DNA of 43,414 bases. It comes from Comamonas sp. lk (GTDB lineage Bacteria; Pseudomonadota; Gammaproteobacteria; Burkholderiales; Burkholderiaceae_C). Shown here in pieces: positions 1 to 9,700 of the stretch. The stretch covers positions 1 to 43,414 of the forward strand of contig CAMATX010000009.1 of assembly GCA_945861345.1 (NCBI GenBank), in the 5' to 3' direction. Under the pieces are notes generated by a model. It had not been told where the DNA came from. It saw only the letters and a program-made list of their open reading frames with translations, and did not search any database. A program made the translations under genes and the position numbers. Position 1 is the first letter of the stretch; each line of letters starts with the position of its first letter.

Positions 1-960
1 GCTGTTGTGCATCGCGGTATCCGTGGTGTAGCTGACCACCACGCCAGGCGCCTGAAAACCGGGGGCCGCCACGCTGCGGATACCGCGGCCTTCCATCAGA
101 GCGCGCACTTTGCGGCCCAGGTCCCACTGCTCGGCGCGAACTTTTTCAAAGCCGTAGCTTTCGGTCTCGAGCATCACCTCTTGCAGACGGGTGATGGCGT
201 CGGTTGGCATAGTAGTGTGGTACATGTGGGTGCCGTTTTCATAGGCCTCCATCACTTGCAGCCATTTTTTGAGGTCGCAGGCAAAGCTGCTGCTGGTCGT
301 GCTGTCAATGGCGCTGCGCGCGCGCTCGCTGAGCATGACCATGGCGCAGCAGGGCGAGCCGCTCCAGCCTTTTTGCGGTGCGGTGACCAGCACGTCCACG
401 CCGGTCGCTTGCATGTCCACCCAGATAGTGCCCGAGGCAATGCAGTCCAGCACAAACAAGCCGCCCACCTGGTGCACCGCGTCCGCCACGGCGCGCAAAT
501 AATCGTCGGGCAAGATCATGCCAGCCGAAGTTTCCACGTGGGGGGCGAACACGACGGCCGGTTTCTCGGCCAGGATGGTGGCCACTACTTCTTCAATCGG
601 GCAGGGAATCCAGGCGGCCTGGCTGTCCTGGCTAAGGCGGCGGGCCTTGAGCACCGTGGCATGGGCGGGGATGTTGCCCATGTCAAAAATCTGTGTCCAC
701 CGGTAGCTGAACCAACCGTTGCGGATGACCAGCACGTTCTTGCCGGTGGCAAATTGGCGCGCGACCGCTTCCATGCCAAAAGTACCGCTGCCGGGCACCA
801 ACACGCTCGATTTGGCGCCGTACACCGTCTTGAGCATGCGCGAGATGTCGCGCATCACGCCCTGAAAGCGCTGGGACATATGGTTCAAGGCGCGGTCGGT
901 ATAAACGACCGAAAACTCCAGCAGTCCGTCCGGGTCGATATGGGGTAGCAATGCGGGCAT
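1..960 (-). CDS. Class V PLP aminotransferase (alanine/serine--glyoxylate aminotransferase-like), 3' end cut off by window
   Basis: The frame runs from an ATG at 960 to the left edge with no stop, so 320 N-terminal residues are present and the C-terminus is missing. It reads as a fold-type I PLP enzyme of aminotransferase class V: a glycine-rich stretch PGSGTFGMEA (about 56-65), a cofactor-binding Asp in VLDCIASG (about 170-177) and the Schiff-base lysine in TAPQKGWSGSP (K197). Such enzymes transfer an amino group from alanine or serine to glyoxylate or a related keto acid, using pyridoxal phosphate in the cytosol. The exact substrate cannot be told from this fragment. It is on the same strand as ychF, 48 bases downstream of that gene's stop, and could share its transcript. 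Confidence 0.85.
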   Translation of the reverse strand, partial: MPALLPHIDPDGLLEFSVVYTDRALNHMSQRFQGVMRDISRMLKTVYGAKSSVLVPGSGTFGMEAVARQFATGKNVLVIRNGWFSYRWTQIFDMGNIPAHATVLKARRLSQDSQAAWIPCPIEEVVATILAEKPAVVFAPHVETSAGMILPDDYLRAVADAVHQVGGLFVLDCIASGTIWVDMQATGVDVLVTAPQKGWSGSPCCAMVMLSERARSAIDSTTSSSFACDLKKWLQVMEAYENGTHMYHTTMPTDAITRLQEVMLETESYGFEKVRAEQWDLGRKVRALMEGRGIRSVAAPGFQAPGVVVSYTTDTAMHNS

Positions 961-1008
961 GGTTTTCTCCAGTAAACAGGTGAGAGCGTTGTGCGGGGCG
1001 CGGCGGGC

Positions 1009-2094
1009 TTAGGAGCTGAACAGGAAATTCATCACGTCGCCGTCTTTGACCACGTATTCCTTGCCTTCAGCGCGCATTTTGCCCGCATCCTTTGCCCCTT
1101 GCTCGCCACGGAATTGAATGAAGTCCTCAAAGGCGATGGTCTGGGCGCGGATATAGCCTTTTTCAAAATCGGTGTGGATCACACCGGCGGCCTGCGGGCC
1201 GGTATCGCCCACGTGGATGGTCCAGGCTCGAACTTCTTTCACGCCGGCTGTGAAATAAGTTTGTAAGCCCAAGAGCCGGTAGGCCGAGCGGATCAGTCGG
1301 TTCAGACCTGGCTCAGTCTGCCCAAGCTCTTGCAGGAATAACAAGCGGTCTTCGTCGCTCATCTCGCTCAGTTCGGCTTCCAGTTTGGCGCTGATGGCCA
1401 CCACCGGCGCGTTTTGCGCCGCAGCAAAAGCTTGCAGGCGCTCGAGCAAGGGGTTGTTCTCAAAGCCATCTTCGGCCACATTAGCGACAAACATGGCGGG
1501 CTTGGCGGTAATTAAGAAGAACTGTTTGAGCAGTGGCAGCTCTTCTTTGCTGAAGTCCAGGGTGCGCACCGGCTTGGCTTCGTTGAGCGCAGCTTGGCAC
1601 TTTTCGAGGATGGCGACCAGCTTGATGGATTCTTTGTCGCCCGAGCGCGCCGTTTTGGTCACGCGGTGCAAGGCTTTCTCGACGCTGGACAGGTCGGCCA
1701 GGCACAGCTCGGTTTGGATGACTTCGATGTCCGCGATCGGGTCCACCCGGCCGGCGACGTGGATCACGTTGTCGTCCTCAAAGCAGCGCACCACATTGAT
1801 GGTGGCGTCGGTCTCGCGGATGTGGGCCAAAAACTTGTTACCCAAGCCCTCGCCGGTGCTGGCGCCAGCAACCAGGCCGGCGATGTCGACAAACTCCACA
1901 ATTGCCGGTACCACGCGCTCGGGCTGAACAATCTCGGAGAGTTGCGCCAGGCGCAGGTCGGGCACCTCGACCACCCCTACATTGGGCTCGATGGTGCAAA
2001 AGGGGTAGTTTTCAGCTGCGATGCCGGCCTTGGTCAGCGCGTTAAACAGGGTCGATTTACCGACATTGGGCAGGCCTACGATGCCGCATTTCAT
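1009..2094 (-). CDS. ychF: Redox-regulated ribosome-binding ATPase YchF (Obg family)
   Basis: A 361-residue protein, close to the 363 residues of E. coli YchF. It starts [18 protein letters not shown], which carries the P-loop GLPNVGKS at residues 7-14, and ends in a TGS-type domain with ...VMNFLFSS. YchF is a TRAFAC-class P-loop protein that prefers ATP over GTP, binds the ribosome and is linked to oxidative-stress responses. The open frame continues upstream of the Met, but that part has no family resemblance and overlaps the divergent monooxygenase gene, so the ATG at 2094 is the start. An AAGGA sits about 8 bases before it. The 126 bases to the divergent gene at 2221 must hold both promoters; I could not identify them. 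Confidence 0.97.
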   Translation of the reverse strand: MKCGIVGLPNVGKSTLFNALTKAGIAAENYPFCTIEPNVGVVEVPDLRLAQLSEIVQPERVVPAIVEFVDIAGLVAGASTGEGLGNKFLAHIRETDATINVVRCFEDDNVIHVAGRVDPIADIEVIQTELCLADLSSVEKALHRVTKTARSGDKESIKLVAILEKCQAALNEAKPVRTLDFSKEELPLLKQFFLITAKPAMFVANVAEDGFENNPLLERLQAFAAAQNAPVVAISAKLEAELSEMSDEDRLLFLQELGQTEPGLNRLIRSAYRLLGLQTYFTAGVKEVRAWTIHVGDTGPQAAGVIHTDFEKGYIRAQTIAFEDFIQFRGEQGAKDAGKMRAEGKEYVVKDGDVMNFLFSS

Positions 2095-2220
2095 GGGGAA
2101 GTCCTTCGTTTCGGGGGATCTGCGCCGGCCATGGGCGGTGCGGGCAGGTATGTCGTCCGGGGTGGCGGAGCAGCGCGCATTGTAATAAAGGGGGCTGCTG
2201 CGGGGGCCGCCCCTCCTACA

Positions 2221-3366
2221 ATGACCCGCATGGGACGACCTTTTGACGTGTGTATTCGCGGCGCCGGCATTGTCGGGCGCGCTTTGGCTTTGCAACTGGC
2301 GGCCCGCCGCCTGCGCGTCGCGCTGGTGCAGGCGCCCGGCACCGCCGCGGCCAGCGGCCACAGCGATGTGCGCGCTTACGCCCTCAATGGCGCCTCGCGC
2401 GAACTGCTCCAGGGCCTGCGTTGCTGGCCTGACCCCATGCACGCCACGCCCGTGCTGTCCATGCAGGTGCGCGGTGACGCGGGCGGCGCGCTGCAATTTG
2501 ACGCTGCCGAACAAGCCGCCGAGGCGCTCAACTGGATTGTGGATGTGCCCACACTCGAAGGCCTATTGGCCCAGGCCGTTGGTTTCCAGAGCCTGATAGA
2601 AGTGCGCGACACCCCGGTCCCGGCGGCGCTCACGGTGGTGTGCGAGGGCAAGGCCAGCAGCACGCGGGCCGCCTACGGTGTCGATTTCGACAGCCACGCT
2701 TACGCCCAATGGGCTTTGGCGGCGCGGGTGCGTTGCGAACAGCCCCATGGCCAAACCGCCCGCCAGTGGTTCGCCACGGCCGACGGAGACCCCGAGATAC
2801 TGGCTTTCCTGCCCCTGGACGGTCCGCAGGGAAGCAGTTGCGCGCTGGTCTGGTCGCTGCCGCCGGGTCGCGCGCAAGCTTTGCAGGCCGAATCCGAGGA
2901 GGAATTCTGTGCTGCCCTGCTCGCTGCCAGCCAAAGCAGCCTGGGCCCCCTGGCGTTGATCAGCGAGCGTGCGGTTTGGCCGCTGGTGAGCGCCACGGCG
3001 CGCCAATGGTTTGGCGTGCATGCCGATGGCGCCTGGGCGCTGGCCGGAGACGCCGCCCACGCCGTACACCCCTTGGCCGGCCAAGGCCTGAACCTGGGCT
3101 TGGGCGATGTGGCCTGCCTCTCGGCCCTGCTGGAGGCCAAGCCCTACTGGCGCAGCGTGGGCGATGCGCGCCTTTTACAAACCTACGCCCGTGAGCGCAA
3201 AAGCGCTGTCGCCATGGTGGGTGGCGCAGGCGATGCCTTGCAAAACCTTTTTTCGCAATCCCATCCGGCCATTCAAGCAGCGCGCAATTGGGGGCTCACA
3301 GCCTTTTCCCACAGCGGCCCCCTCAAACATTGGATTGCCCGCCAGGCCATGGGCCTGCGGGCCTGA
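2221..3366 (+). CDS. FAD-dependent monooxygenase, UbiH/UbiF/VisC (Coq6-like) family
   Basis: A 381-residue flavoprotein. Near the N-terminus is the dinucleotide-binding fingerprint [18 protein letters not shown] (about 13-30). Near the C-terminus is the second FAD motif [21 protein letters not shown] typical of aromatic-ring hydroxylases. Family members hydroxylate ubiquinone precursors at the inner membrane using O2 and a reductant, so a role in ubiquinone synthesis is the best guess; which ring position is not readable here. The start is uncertain between ATG 2221 and ATG 2230, and neither has a clear Shine-Dalgarno. The next gene begins 18 bases after the stop, so they probably share a transcript. 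Confidence 0.88.
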   Translation: MTRMGRPFDVCIRGAGIVGRALALQLAARRLRVALVQAPGTAAASGHSDVRAYALNGASRELLQGLRCWPDPMHATPVLSMQVRGDAGGALQFDAAEQAAEALNWIVDVPTLEGLLAQAVGFQSLIEVRDTPVPAALTVVCEGKASSTRAAYGVDFDSHAYAQWALAARVRCEQPHGQTARQWFATADGDPEILAFLPLDGPQGSSCALVWSLPPGRAQALQAESEEEFCAALLAASQSSLGPLALISERAVWPLVSATARQWFGVHADGAWALAGDAAHAVHPLAGQGLNLGLGDVACLSALLEAKPYWRSVGDARLLQTYARERKSAVAMVGGAGDALQNLFSQSHPAIQAARNWGLTAFSHSGPLKHWIARQAMGLRA

Positions 3367-3384
3367 ACTTTGAAATACAACACC

Positions 3385-4110
3385 ATGAATTCCTTTCTGC
3401 TGCGCCTATGCCTGCTGCTATCGTTGGGCGCCTATGGCTTGGCCCAGGCGGACGAAGCCCTTATCCGCAAAAACCTGCAAGCCCGTTTGCCCGATATGGG
3501 AAAAATTGACGAGGTGCGCAAAAGCGAATTGCCCGGTCTGTTTGAAGTGCGTGTGGATGGCGTGGACATTTATTACACCGACGCCCAGGCCAATTACCTG
3601 ATCGATGGCATCCTGATCGACACCCGCAGCAAGCGCAATCTGACGGAGGAGCGGGTGGACAAGCTCACCGCCATCAAGTTTGAGGCGCTGCCCCTGAAGG
3701 ACGCTTTTGTGGTGGTGCGCGGCAAGGGCGAGCGCAAGCTGGCGGTGTTTGAAGACCCCAACTGCGGCTATTGCAAACGCTTTGAGCGTGATTTGCAAAA
3801 GGTGGACAACGTCACGGTCTATATGTTTTTGCTGCCCGTGCTGGGCGCCGATTCGATGGAAAAGTCCAAAGCCATTTGGTGCGCCAAAGACCGGGGCGCC
3901 GCTTGGTTGGACTGGATGCTGCGCGAGCAAGCCGCCAGCGCCGCGCCTGCCAGTTGCGACGCCGGGGCTGTCGTGCGCAACGCAGAACTGGGCCGCAAGC
4001 ACAAAATTACCGGAACTCCCACACTGATCTTTAGCAATAGCACGCGCGTGCCCGGCGCTATTGATAACAAGCGCGTGGAGCAATTGCTAGCCCAAGCGGC
4101 CAAACCCTAG
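3385..4110 (+). CDS. dsbC: Thiol:disulfide interchange protein DsbC (periplasmic disulfide isomerase)
   Basis: A 241-residue protein with an N-terminal secretion signal ending near LAQA/DEA (about residues 1-22), a DsbC-type dimerisation region and a thioredoxin-fold domain. The redox centre is CGYC at residues 127-130 within EDPNCGYCKRFE, and the cis-proline loop is GTPT near residue 215. DsbC reshuffles wrong disulfides in periplasmic proteins and is kept reduced by DsbD. A TTG 15 bases upstream is in frame, but the ATG at 3385 gives the better signal peptide and is chosen. It lies between the UbiH-like monooxygenase and the M61 peptidase on the same strand. Confidence 0.93.
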   Translation: MNSFLLRLCLLLSLGAYGLAQADEALIRKNLQARLPDMGKIDEVRKSELPGLFEVRVDGVDIYYTDAQANYLIDGILIDTRSKRNLTEERVDKLTAIKFEALPLKDAFVVVRGKGERKLAVFEDPNCGYCKRFERDLQKVDNVTVYMFLLPVLGADSMEKSKAIWCAKDRGAAWLDWMLREQAASAAPASCDAGAVVRNAELGRKHKITGTPTLIFSNSTRVPGAIDNKRVEQLLAQAAKP

Positions 4111-4136
4111 ATCCGGGCGAAACGCCAAAATACCGC

Positions 4137-5948
4137 ATGAAGAAAATATCGCCGACCCGCGCCCGTGCAGCCCTCGCGCCCGTGCATTTTTGTATCGAGG
4201 CGCTCAGCCACAGTGCGCATTTGTGGCAGGTCACGCTGACCATTGCCCAGCCCGCCGCCGTGCAGGACCTGGCTTTGCCGGTGTGGATTCCGGGCAGCTA
4301 TTTGGTGCGCGAGTTTTCCAAGCATTTACAAGGTTTGCGCGCCACCCAGGGCGGGCGTAACGTGGCGCTCACGCAAACCGGCAAGGCCTCTTGGCAGCTG
4401 CGTTGCGACAGCGCGCAGGCCTTGCAAGTGCACTACCAGGTCTACGCCTTTGATAACTCGGTGCGCACGGCCTGGCTGGACGATGTACGCGGCTTCTTTA
4501 ACGCGACCAGCTTGTGCCTGCGCGTAGCGGGGCAAACCGATGGGCCGCAGCGCATCGAGGTGCTCGCCAGCGCGGCCATGGGCGGCTGGCAAGTGGCTAC
4601 CGGCTTGGCGCCGGTACGCACCGACGCACGCGGATTTGGCACTTACCAGGCTGTGGATTACGATGAGCTGGCCGATTGCCCTTTCGAGCTGGGCGCGTTT
4701 TGGAGTGGCGAGTTTGTCGCCTGCGGCATTGCGCACCGCTTGGTGGTCGCTGGCGCATTGCCGTCTTTTGACGGCGAACGCTTGCTGGCCGACACACGCA
4801 CTATTTGCGAAACCCAGATTCGCTTTTGGCATGGCCAAGAGGGCCAGTCGGCCAAGGCACTGACGCGCCAGGTGCCGTTTTCGCACTATGTATTTATGCT
4901 GAACGCCGTGCCCGAAGGCTATGGCGGCCTGGAACATCGCAACAGCACCGCGCTGATCGCCGCCCGGCGTGACCTGCCCAGAGTAGGCGAGGCCAAAACG
5001 GGCGAGGGCTACACCACGCTCTTGGGCCTGATCAGCCACGAGTATTTTCATACTTGGAACGTCAAGCGATTGCGCCCAGCAGAGTTTGCGCGCTACGACT
5101 ACAGCCAAGAAAACTACACCGACTTGCTCTGGTTTTTCGAAGGTTTTACCAGCTATTACGACGATTTGCTTTTGCGTCGCAGTGGCCTCATTGATGATGC
5201 GACGTATTGCAAACTGCTCACCAAAACCATCAACCAGGTGCTGCAGACGCCGGGCGCGGGCGTGCAGTCGGTGGCGCAAGCCAGCCGCGACGCCTGGATC
5301 AAATACTACCGCCCGGACGAAAACACGCCGAACGCCACCGTCAGCTACTACACCAAGGGCGCGCTGGTCGCGCTGTGCCTGGACCTGCGATTACGCGCGC
5401 AGGGCAATAGCACTCTGGACGCGGTGATGCGCGGCCTGTGGCAGCGCTGTGCGGCCGGTCCCATGCGGGAGGACGATTTGCTGGCGGTATTGCAGGAACA
5501 AACCGGCCGGTCCTGGGCGCCCGAGATCAAAGCCTGGGTCCACAGCACCCGGCCCCTGCCCTTGCGCGAACTACTGAGCGCCCAAGGCCTGGAGCTGCAA
5601 GACGAGCCCGCCGCTTTGGCCGAGCGCCTGGGTATTCGCAGTGCGGACAGCCCGGCGGGCGTGCAGATCAAAACCGTGCTGTCGGGCAGTCCTGCCTTGG
5701 CGGCCGGCCTGATGGCCCGGGATGAATGGCTGGGCGTAGAACTGCCTGGGCCAGGGCGTACCAGTGCTGCGTGGCGCATTGCCAAACTGGATGACCTAAA
5801 CACCTTATTGGGTACGCAAAAGCGATTTGTGGCGCTGGTAGCGCGTGAACAGCGGATTGTGCGTTTGCCAGTCAAGCTGTCAGCCTCGGCCAGTACGCTG
5901 CGACTGGTGTGCGGCGAGCGCGGACCTGCGCAATGGCCCGGCGCATAA
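4137..5948 (+). CDS. M61-family metallopeptidase with PDZ domain (glycyl aminopeptidase-like)
   Basis: A 603-residue protein of the M61 family. The zinc-binding HEXXH is HEYFH at residues 301-305, followed by TWNVKRLRP, and the downstream Glu ligand is E335 in FFEGFTSYYDD. The N-terminal third is the beta-rich domain seen in M61 and M1 peptidases. The last ~110 residues form a degenerate PDZ domain (VQIKTVLSGSPALAAGLMARDEWLGV). There is no obvious signal peptide: the N-terminus MKKISPTRARAALAP has no hydrophobic core, so a cytoplasmic location is likely. Family members remove N-terminal Gly or Ala from peptides; the natural substrate here is unknown. It starts 26 bases after dsbC. Confidence 0.92.
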   Translation: MKKISPTRARAALAPVHFCIEALSHSAHLWQVTLTIAQPAAVQDLALPVWIPGSYLVREFSKHLQGLRATQGGRNVALTQTGKASWQLRCDSAQALQVHYQVYAFDNSVRTAWLDDVRGFFNATSLCLRVAGQTDGPQRIEVLASAAMGGWQVATGLAPVRTDARGFGTYQAVDYDELADCPFELGAFWSGEFVACGIAHRLVVAGALPSFDGERLLADTRTICETQIRFWHGQEGQSAKALTRQVPFSHYVFMLNAVPEGYGGLEHRNSTALIAARRDLPRVGEAKTGEGYTTLLGLISHEYFHTWNVKRLRPAEFARYDYSQENYTDLLWFFEGFTSYYDDLLLRRSGLIDDATYCKLLTKTINQVLQTPGAGVQSVAQASRDAWIKYYRPDENTPNATVSYYTKGALVALCLDLRLRAQGNSTLDAVMRGLWQRCAAGPMREDDLLAVLQEQTGRSWAPEIKAWVHSTRPLPLRELLSAQGLELQDEPAALAERLGIRSADSPAGVQIKTVLSGSPALAAGLMARDEWLGVELPGPGRTSAAWRIAKLDDLNTLLGTQKRFVALVAREQRIVRLPVKLSASASTLRLVCGERGPAQWPGA

Positions 5949-5990
5949 GCGGGCCGTTTTTTGGATGTTTTTGACTTTCCCAAGACGACT

Positions 5991-6770
5991 ATGCACTACG
6001 AACTGATTACGACCCGGATCGAAGCCGACAAAGTGGCCATCCTCACCCTGAACCGGCCCCAGCAGCTCAATGCGCTTAACGACCAACTGATGGACGAACT
6101 CGGCCATGCACTTTTAGCCTTTGATGCCGACCCCGCCATCGGCTGCATGGTCATCACCGGCAGCGAAAAAGCCTTTGCTGCCGGCGCCGACATCGGCGCC
6201 ATGGCCGGCTACAGCTTTGCTGACGTGTACGCGGGCGACTACATCAGCCGCAACTGGGAGACCATTCGCAGCATCCGTAAACCCGTAATTGCCGCCGTCA
6301 GCGGCTTTGCCCTGGGCGGCGGCTGCGAGCTGGCCATGATGTGCGACTTCATCATCGCCGCCGATAACGCCCGTTTTGGCCAACCCGAAATCAAGCTGGG
6401 CGTGATTCCTGGCGCGGGCGGCACACAGCGCTTGCCGCGCGCCGTGGGCAAAGCCAAGGCCATGGATATGGCTTTGACCGCCCGCATGATGGACGCCGCA
6501 GAGGCCGAGCGCGCTGGTCTGGTCAGCCGCGTGGTGCCACTGGACAAACTGATGGACGAGGCCTTGGGCGCTGCCTTGACGATTTGCAGCTTTTCACAGA
6601 TGGCCACCCGCGCTGCCAAGGAGGCGGTGAACCGTGCGTTTGAAAGTGGGCTCGCCGACGGTGTGCATTTTGAGCGGCGGCTGTTCCACGCTTTGTTCGC
6701 CACTGCCGACCAAAAAGAAGGCATGGACGCCTTCATGCACAAACGCAAGCCCGTGTTTACCCACCGCTAG
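5991..6770 (+). CDS. Enoyl-CoA hydratase (crotonase family)
   Basis: A 259-residue crotonase-fold enzyme. The CoA/oxyanion region AAGADIGAM (about 55-63) and [12 protein letters not shown] are present, with both catalytic glutamates: E113 in GGGCELA and E133 in [20 protein letters not shown]. These correspond to Glu144 and Glu164 of rat mitochondrial hydratase, so water addition to trans-2-enoyl-CoA is expected (beta-oxidation or phenylacetate-type degradation). An in-frame TTG lies 30 bases upstream, but the ATG at 5991 fits family starts best. Its TAG stop lies within a CTAG palindrome that also supplies the stop of the convergent STAS gene. Confidence 0.95.
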   Translation: MHYELITTRIEADKVAILTLNRPQQLNALNDQLMDELGHALLAFDADPAIGCMVITGSEKAFAAGADIGAMAGYSFADVYAGDYISRNWETIRSIRKPVIAAVSGFALGGGCELAMMCDFIIAADNARFGQPEIKLGVIPGAGGTQRLPRAVGKAKAMDMALTARMMDAAEAERAGLVSRVVPLDKLMDEALGAALTICSFSQMATRAAKEAVNRAFESGLADGVHFERRLFHALFATADQKEGMDAFMHKRKPVFTHR

Positions 6771-7114
6771 GCGGTTTGCAGGAGCGCGACTGCGGCCTCC
6801 TGCGAGTCAGCGGTTTCCATAATTTTGAGAAAACCGCTGATTTCGAATACTTCGCGCACCGTGGGCGCTAGGCCGCACAAAATCAGCCGCCCACCACACT
6901 GGCGGGCGCGTTTGGCAGCGACCAAAATCAGGCGCAAACCGGCGCTGGAGATGTAGCTCAGTCCGGAAAAATCGATCAATGCGCGGTCTTGCTTGGATTC
7001 AAACAAGGTGTTGATGGTTTTTTCCAGTGCCATGGAGGTGGCGCTGTCCAGCCGGCCCGACAGGTGCAGTTGCTTCAAACCGTCGACGGTTTGCAAGGTG
7101 TAATCAAAGTTCAT
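6767..7114 (-). CDS. STAS-domain anti-sigma factor antagonist (SpoIIAA/RsbV type)
   Basis: A 115-residue single-domain STAS protein: [11 protein letters not shown] near residue 17, then [19 protein letters not shown], where S56 or S57 aligns with the serine that the partner kinase phosphorylates in SpoIIAA/RsbV. Unphosphorylated antagonists bind the RsbW-type kinase and free whatever it holds. The in-frame codons before MNFDYT lack family resemblance, so the ATG at 7114 is used. It lies 40 bases downstream of the RsbW-type ATPase gene and is the last gene of a five-gene minus-strand cluster. No sigma factor lies in or next to the cluster, so the final target is unknown. Confidence 0.93.
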   Translation of the reverse strand: MNFDYTLQTVDGLKQLHLSGRLDSATSMALEKTINTLFESKQDRALIDFSGLSYISSAGLRLILVAAKRARQCGGRLILCGLAPTVREVFEISGFLKIMETADSQEAAVALLQTA

Positions 7115-7154
7115 AGATATGCTTTCTCTCAAAGGGTGCGGGCCTTCGCGTCTG

Positions 7155-7595
7155 CTAACGGAAGTTTTTCTTTAATGTGATCAGGTTGCCGGTGCCGTCG
7201 TAGCTGGCCCAGGCCTCGTCCATCAGGGTGCGCACAATGTGCAGGCCCAGACCGCCCACGGCGCGGTTCTCCACGTCGGCATTGAGGTCGGGAAGGGGCG
7301 CGTCATGAAACGGGTCGAATGCGGGTGCGTCGTCCTTGACCGAAATTTCCAGGCCCTCTGGGCCGCGCATGATGCGCACCCGGATGCTGTGGTCTGGCGA
7401 ATTGCACAGACCGTGCTCTATGGTGTTGGTGATCAACTCTTCCAGGCAAATCGTGGTCGAAAACGCGATATCGGGGCGATCACTGATCGCGTTTTCCACG
7501 ATATCGGCCAGGGATTCAAACAGTTGGACCTGTGAGGGCATCACATAGTCCAGCAAAAGCTGTTTTCCATCCGCGCGTGCGGCAATAGTGTCCAT
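7155..7595 (-). CDS. RsbW-type anti-sigma ATPase / serine kinase (HATPase_c_2)
   Basis: A 146-residue GHKL ATPase of the RsbW/SpoIIAB type. The N-box is LEELITNTIEHG (about 51-62), the G1 box is KDDAPAFDP (about 87-95) and the G2 box is GGLGLHIV (114-121). There is no transmembrane segment. Such proteins sequester a sigma factor or another target and phosphorylate the matching STAS antagonist with ATP; a PP2C phosphatase reverses this. Both partners are encoded next to it, the phosphatase upstream and the STAS protein downstream. A GGAG precedes the ATG at 7595. Confidence 0.92.
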   Translation of the reverse strand: MDTIAARADGKQLLLDYVMPSQVQLFESLADIVENAISDRPDIAFSTTICLEELITNTIEHGLCNSPDHSIRVRIMRGPEGLEISVKDDAPAFDPFHDAPLPDLNADVENRAVGGLGLHIVRTLMDEAWASYDGTGNLITLKKNFR

Positions 7596-7659
7596 ACTCA
7601 GTACTCCATAGATGCAGAAATTAAACTCAATACACCACGCGCTTGGGCGAGGTTGGCCC

Positions 7660-9681
7660 TCAAACCGACAAGCCGCTGCGGCATAAAAACAAACAGGTTA
7701 GGTCGTCGGAGGCTTCGGCACCGTCCACAAAGTCGGCCACGTGTTGCACCAGGTCTTCTACCATCCACCGGGTACCTCGATGCGGTTGGCTGCCGCTAAG
7801 CCAGGCTTTAAGTCGTGCGTCGCCAAAGGCACGGCCCTGGCTAGAAAATGCTTCGGTAATGCCGTCGGTGTACATCAGCAAAGTGTCGCCGGGTGCCAAG
7901 GTGAGGCAATGTTCGGAGTAGGGCATTTGCGGCATGACGCCAAGCGCCAAGTCGTTGGTAGTACTTAGGGTCTCAATCTCGCCCTGTGCGTGCCTGACCA
8001 AAGGAGGCATATGCCCTGCGCATGCATACACCAGCGTGCCTTCACGGGGGTCATAAATCCCATAACAGGCTGTAACAAATAAATCCATGGGGTTGCGTGT
8101 GCACAAAAGGTCATTGGCCAAGGCCAAGACCTGCGCTGGACTGCGCGCTGCCATTGCAGAGTCCAGCAAGACAGTACGCGACACGGCCATAAAAAAGGCG
8201 GCTCCCACCCCTTTGCCCGACACATCGGCCACGAGGATTCCATGGCGTCCGTTGGGTAGTGCAAAGGAGTCGTAAAAATCGCCTCCCAACTCGCGCGCTG
8301 GATGCATGCAGGCATACACAGACCAGTCTGATTCCTTCGGGAATTGCTGTGGCAGTATGGCCAATTGGACGCTGCGCGCCAAATTGAGTTCCTCCTGCAC
8401 CCGCTCATTGACGGCATAAAGCACTTCGTTTTTGGTCTCAAGCGCATCCACAAGAACTTTGAGATCGCGCTCCCGGACCTGATTCTGCGAATGGATCGTG
8501 TCCATCAGGCGCTCGACCTCCTGGGCCATGGTGTTGAAATTGGTACCCAATACCAGCAACTCGTCTTTGCTGTGAATCTCAATCCGAACCGCATGGTGGC
8601 CCGCGCAAAAGGCCGTGGTGCCTCGGGTCAGGGCGTTGACGGATTTCAGAATGCCGATATAAAAGCCATAAAACAAATAGCCAACGCCGAAAGTGCCTAA
8701 GAGCAACGCGCCAATCAGCCATTGGCGACTGCTACTGACCGCTTCCTTACGGTGCTCCATTACGATCCCGACAGCCAGTTCGGTTTGCTTCAATAACACT
8801 TCGGACAAAGCGACATTGGCATGGGCCAGGGCGTAGAGTTTTTCCAGACTCGGGGCGAAGTCGGCAGAAGTCCGGTTTTTGGCGCCTAGTTGGTCTACGA
8901 CTTCTTGTTGTTGATTAATGCCTCGAATCAGCTGATCAATAGCCAGCGTTAGATCTTGGGCCGAGGTGGTCAGATCCTCGCTGGGGAGGGCTTGCAGGCT
9001 TGTTTTGAGTTGTTCGACCCCGGCGCGCAGGGCCGGTATGGCCTCATCGAGGGCGACCTGTCCCGTCAGCGCGAAGGTGGCCATCTCCGTGGCATCCATG
9101 GCCAAAACATGATGTTGCTTTTCAAGCACATCTATCACCGATGGCAGGCGGGTGCTCAGCATGTCAAAGGCAGCATCCAATTGCGGGTCTACATTGAAGC
9201 GGTGTGTGCGAGCGTTCTCACGGATCTGGGCAGCTAAGGCGTAGATGGCGGCGGTGTAGGCGGCAAAAACCCGCCTTTTGTCCTCCTGCGGCCCTATTTT
9301 TTGCAAATTGGCCCATTCTTTAGCGAAGACCTCGGCCAGTTTGGCGTTTCCGTCCTGGTGTGCGCGTCGTAGGACTTCGTCGATTTGCGGCACCAACGCC
9401 TGCATGGCCTTTCGGGCTGACGGCGAGTCCTTCGCTAGCGTTTGGCTGCGCAGCAATACAAGCTCGCTCAAAAGGCGCACTTGCTGACCTACCTCTTGCA
9501 CGCCAGCTTGTTGCAATTCAACCAAGGCAATGCTGCGGTTGGCTTGTGTAAACAAGGGTACGCTGATGTAAATTCCAATCAGCAAACTCACAATCCCAAC
9601 GAAGGCAAATTTCAGGGCGAAATTGAGCCTTCCCGAGAGCCAAATCGCCGGCGCCATGAGGCTTAGTCGTACTGATTTCAT
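7660..9681 (-). CDS. Membrane sensor phosphatase: two TM helices, HAMP, SpoIIE/RsbU-type PP2C
   Basis: A 673-residue protein. TM1 is about residues 21-43 and TM2 about 319-345. Between them is a ~270-residue helical region predicted to be periplasmic. A HAMP linker (about 345-398) and a coiled coil (398-440) lead to a PP2C/SpoIIE domain with GGDFYD (466-471), DVSGKG (486-491), YTDGITEA (604-611) and SDDLT (658-662), which supply the acidic metal ligands. It should dephosphorylate the STAS antagonist of this cluster in response to an envelope signal. MKSVRLSL at 9681 is chosen because the open frame upstream is only the shadow of the neighbouring gene. It starts 19 bases after the stop of the PstS-like gene. 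Confidence 0.93.
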   Translation of the reverse strand: MKSVRLSLMAPAIWLSGRLNFALKFAFVGIVSLLIGIYISVPLFTQANRSIALVELQQAGVQEVGQQVRLLSELVLLRSQTLAKDSPSARKAMQALVPQIDEVLRRAHQDGNAKLAEVFAKEWANLQKIGPQEDKRRVFAAYTAAIYALAAQIRENARTHRFNVDPQLDAAFDMLSTRLPSVIDVLEKQHHVLAMDATEMATFALTGQVALDEAIPALRAGVEQLKTSLQALPSEDLTTSAQDLTLAIDQLIRGINQQQEVVDQLGAKNRTSADFAPSLEKLYALAHANVALSEVLLKQTELAVGIVMEHRKEAVSSSRQWLIGALLLGTFGVGYLFYGFYIGILKSVNALTRGTTAFCAGHHAVRIEIHSKDELLVLGTNFNTMAQEVERLMDTIHSQNQVRERDLKVLVDALETKNEVLYAVNERVQEELNLARSVQLAILPQQFPKESDWSVYACMHPARELGGDFYDSFALPNGRHGILVADVSGKGVGAAFFMAVSRTVLLDSAMAARSPAQVLALANDLLCTRNPMDLFVTACYGIYDPREGTLVYACAGHMPPLVRHAQGEIETLSTTNDLALGVMPQMPYSEHCLTLAPGDTLLMYTDGITEAFSSQGRAFGDARLKAWLSGSQPHRGTRWMVEDLVQHVADFVDGAEASDDLTCLFLCRSGLSV

Positions 9682-9700
9682 TGGGTCTGCCTTGGCGGGT

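Noticed and set aside
7-948. Long open frame on the plus strand opposite the aminotransferase
   Set aside because: It lies fully antisense to a recognisable PLP enzyme and its His/Ala/Gly-rich translation has no family features; typical shadow in GC-rich DNA. The same holds for the frames opposite the M61 peptidase (4326-5279), ffh, nrdB and ftsZ.
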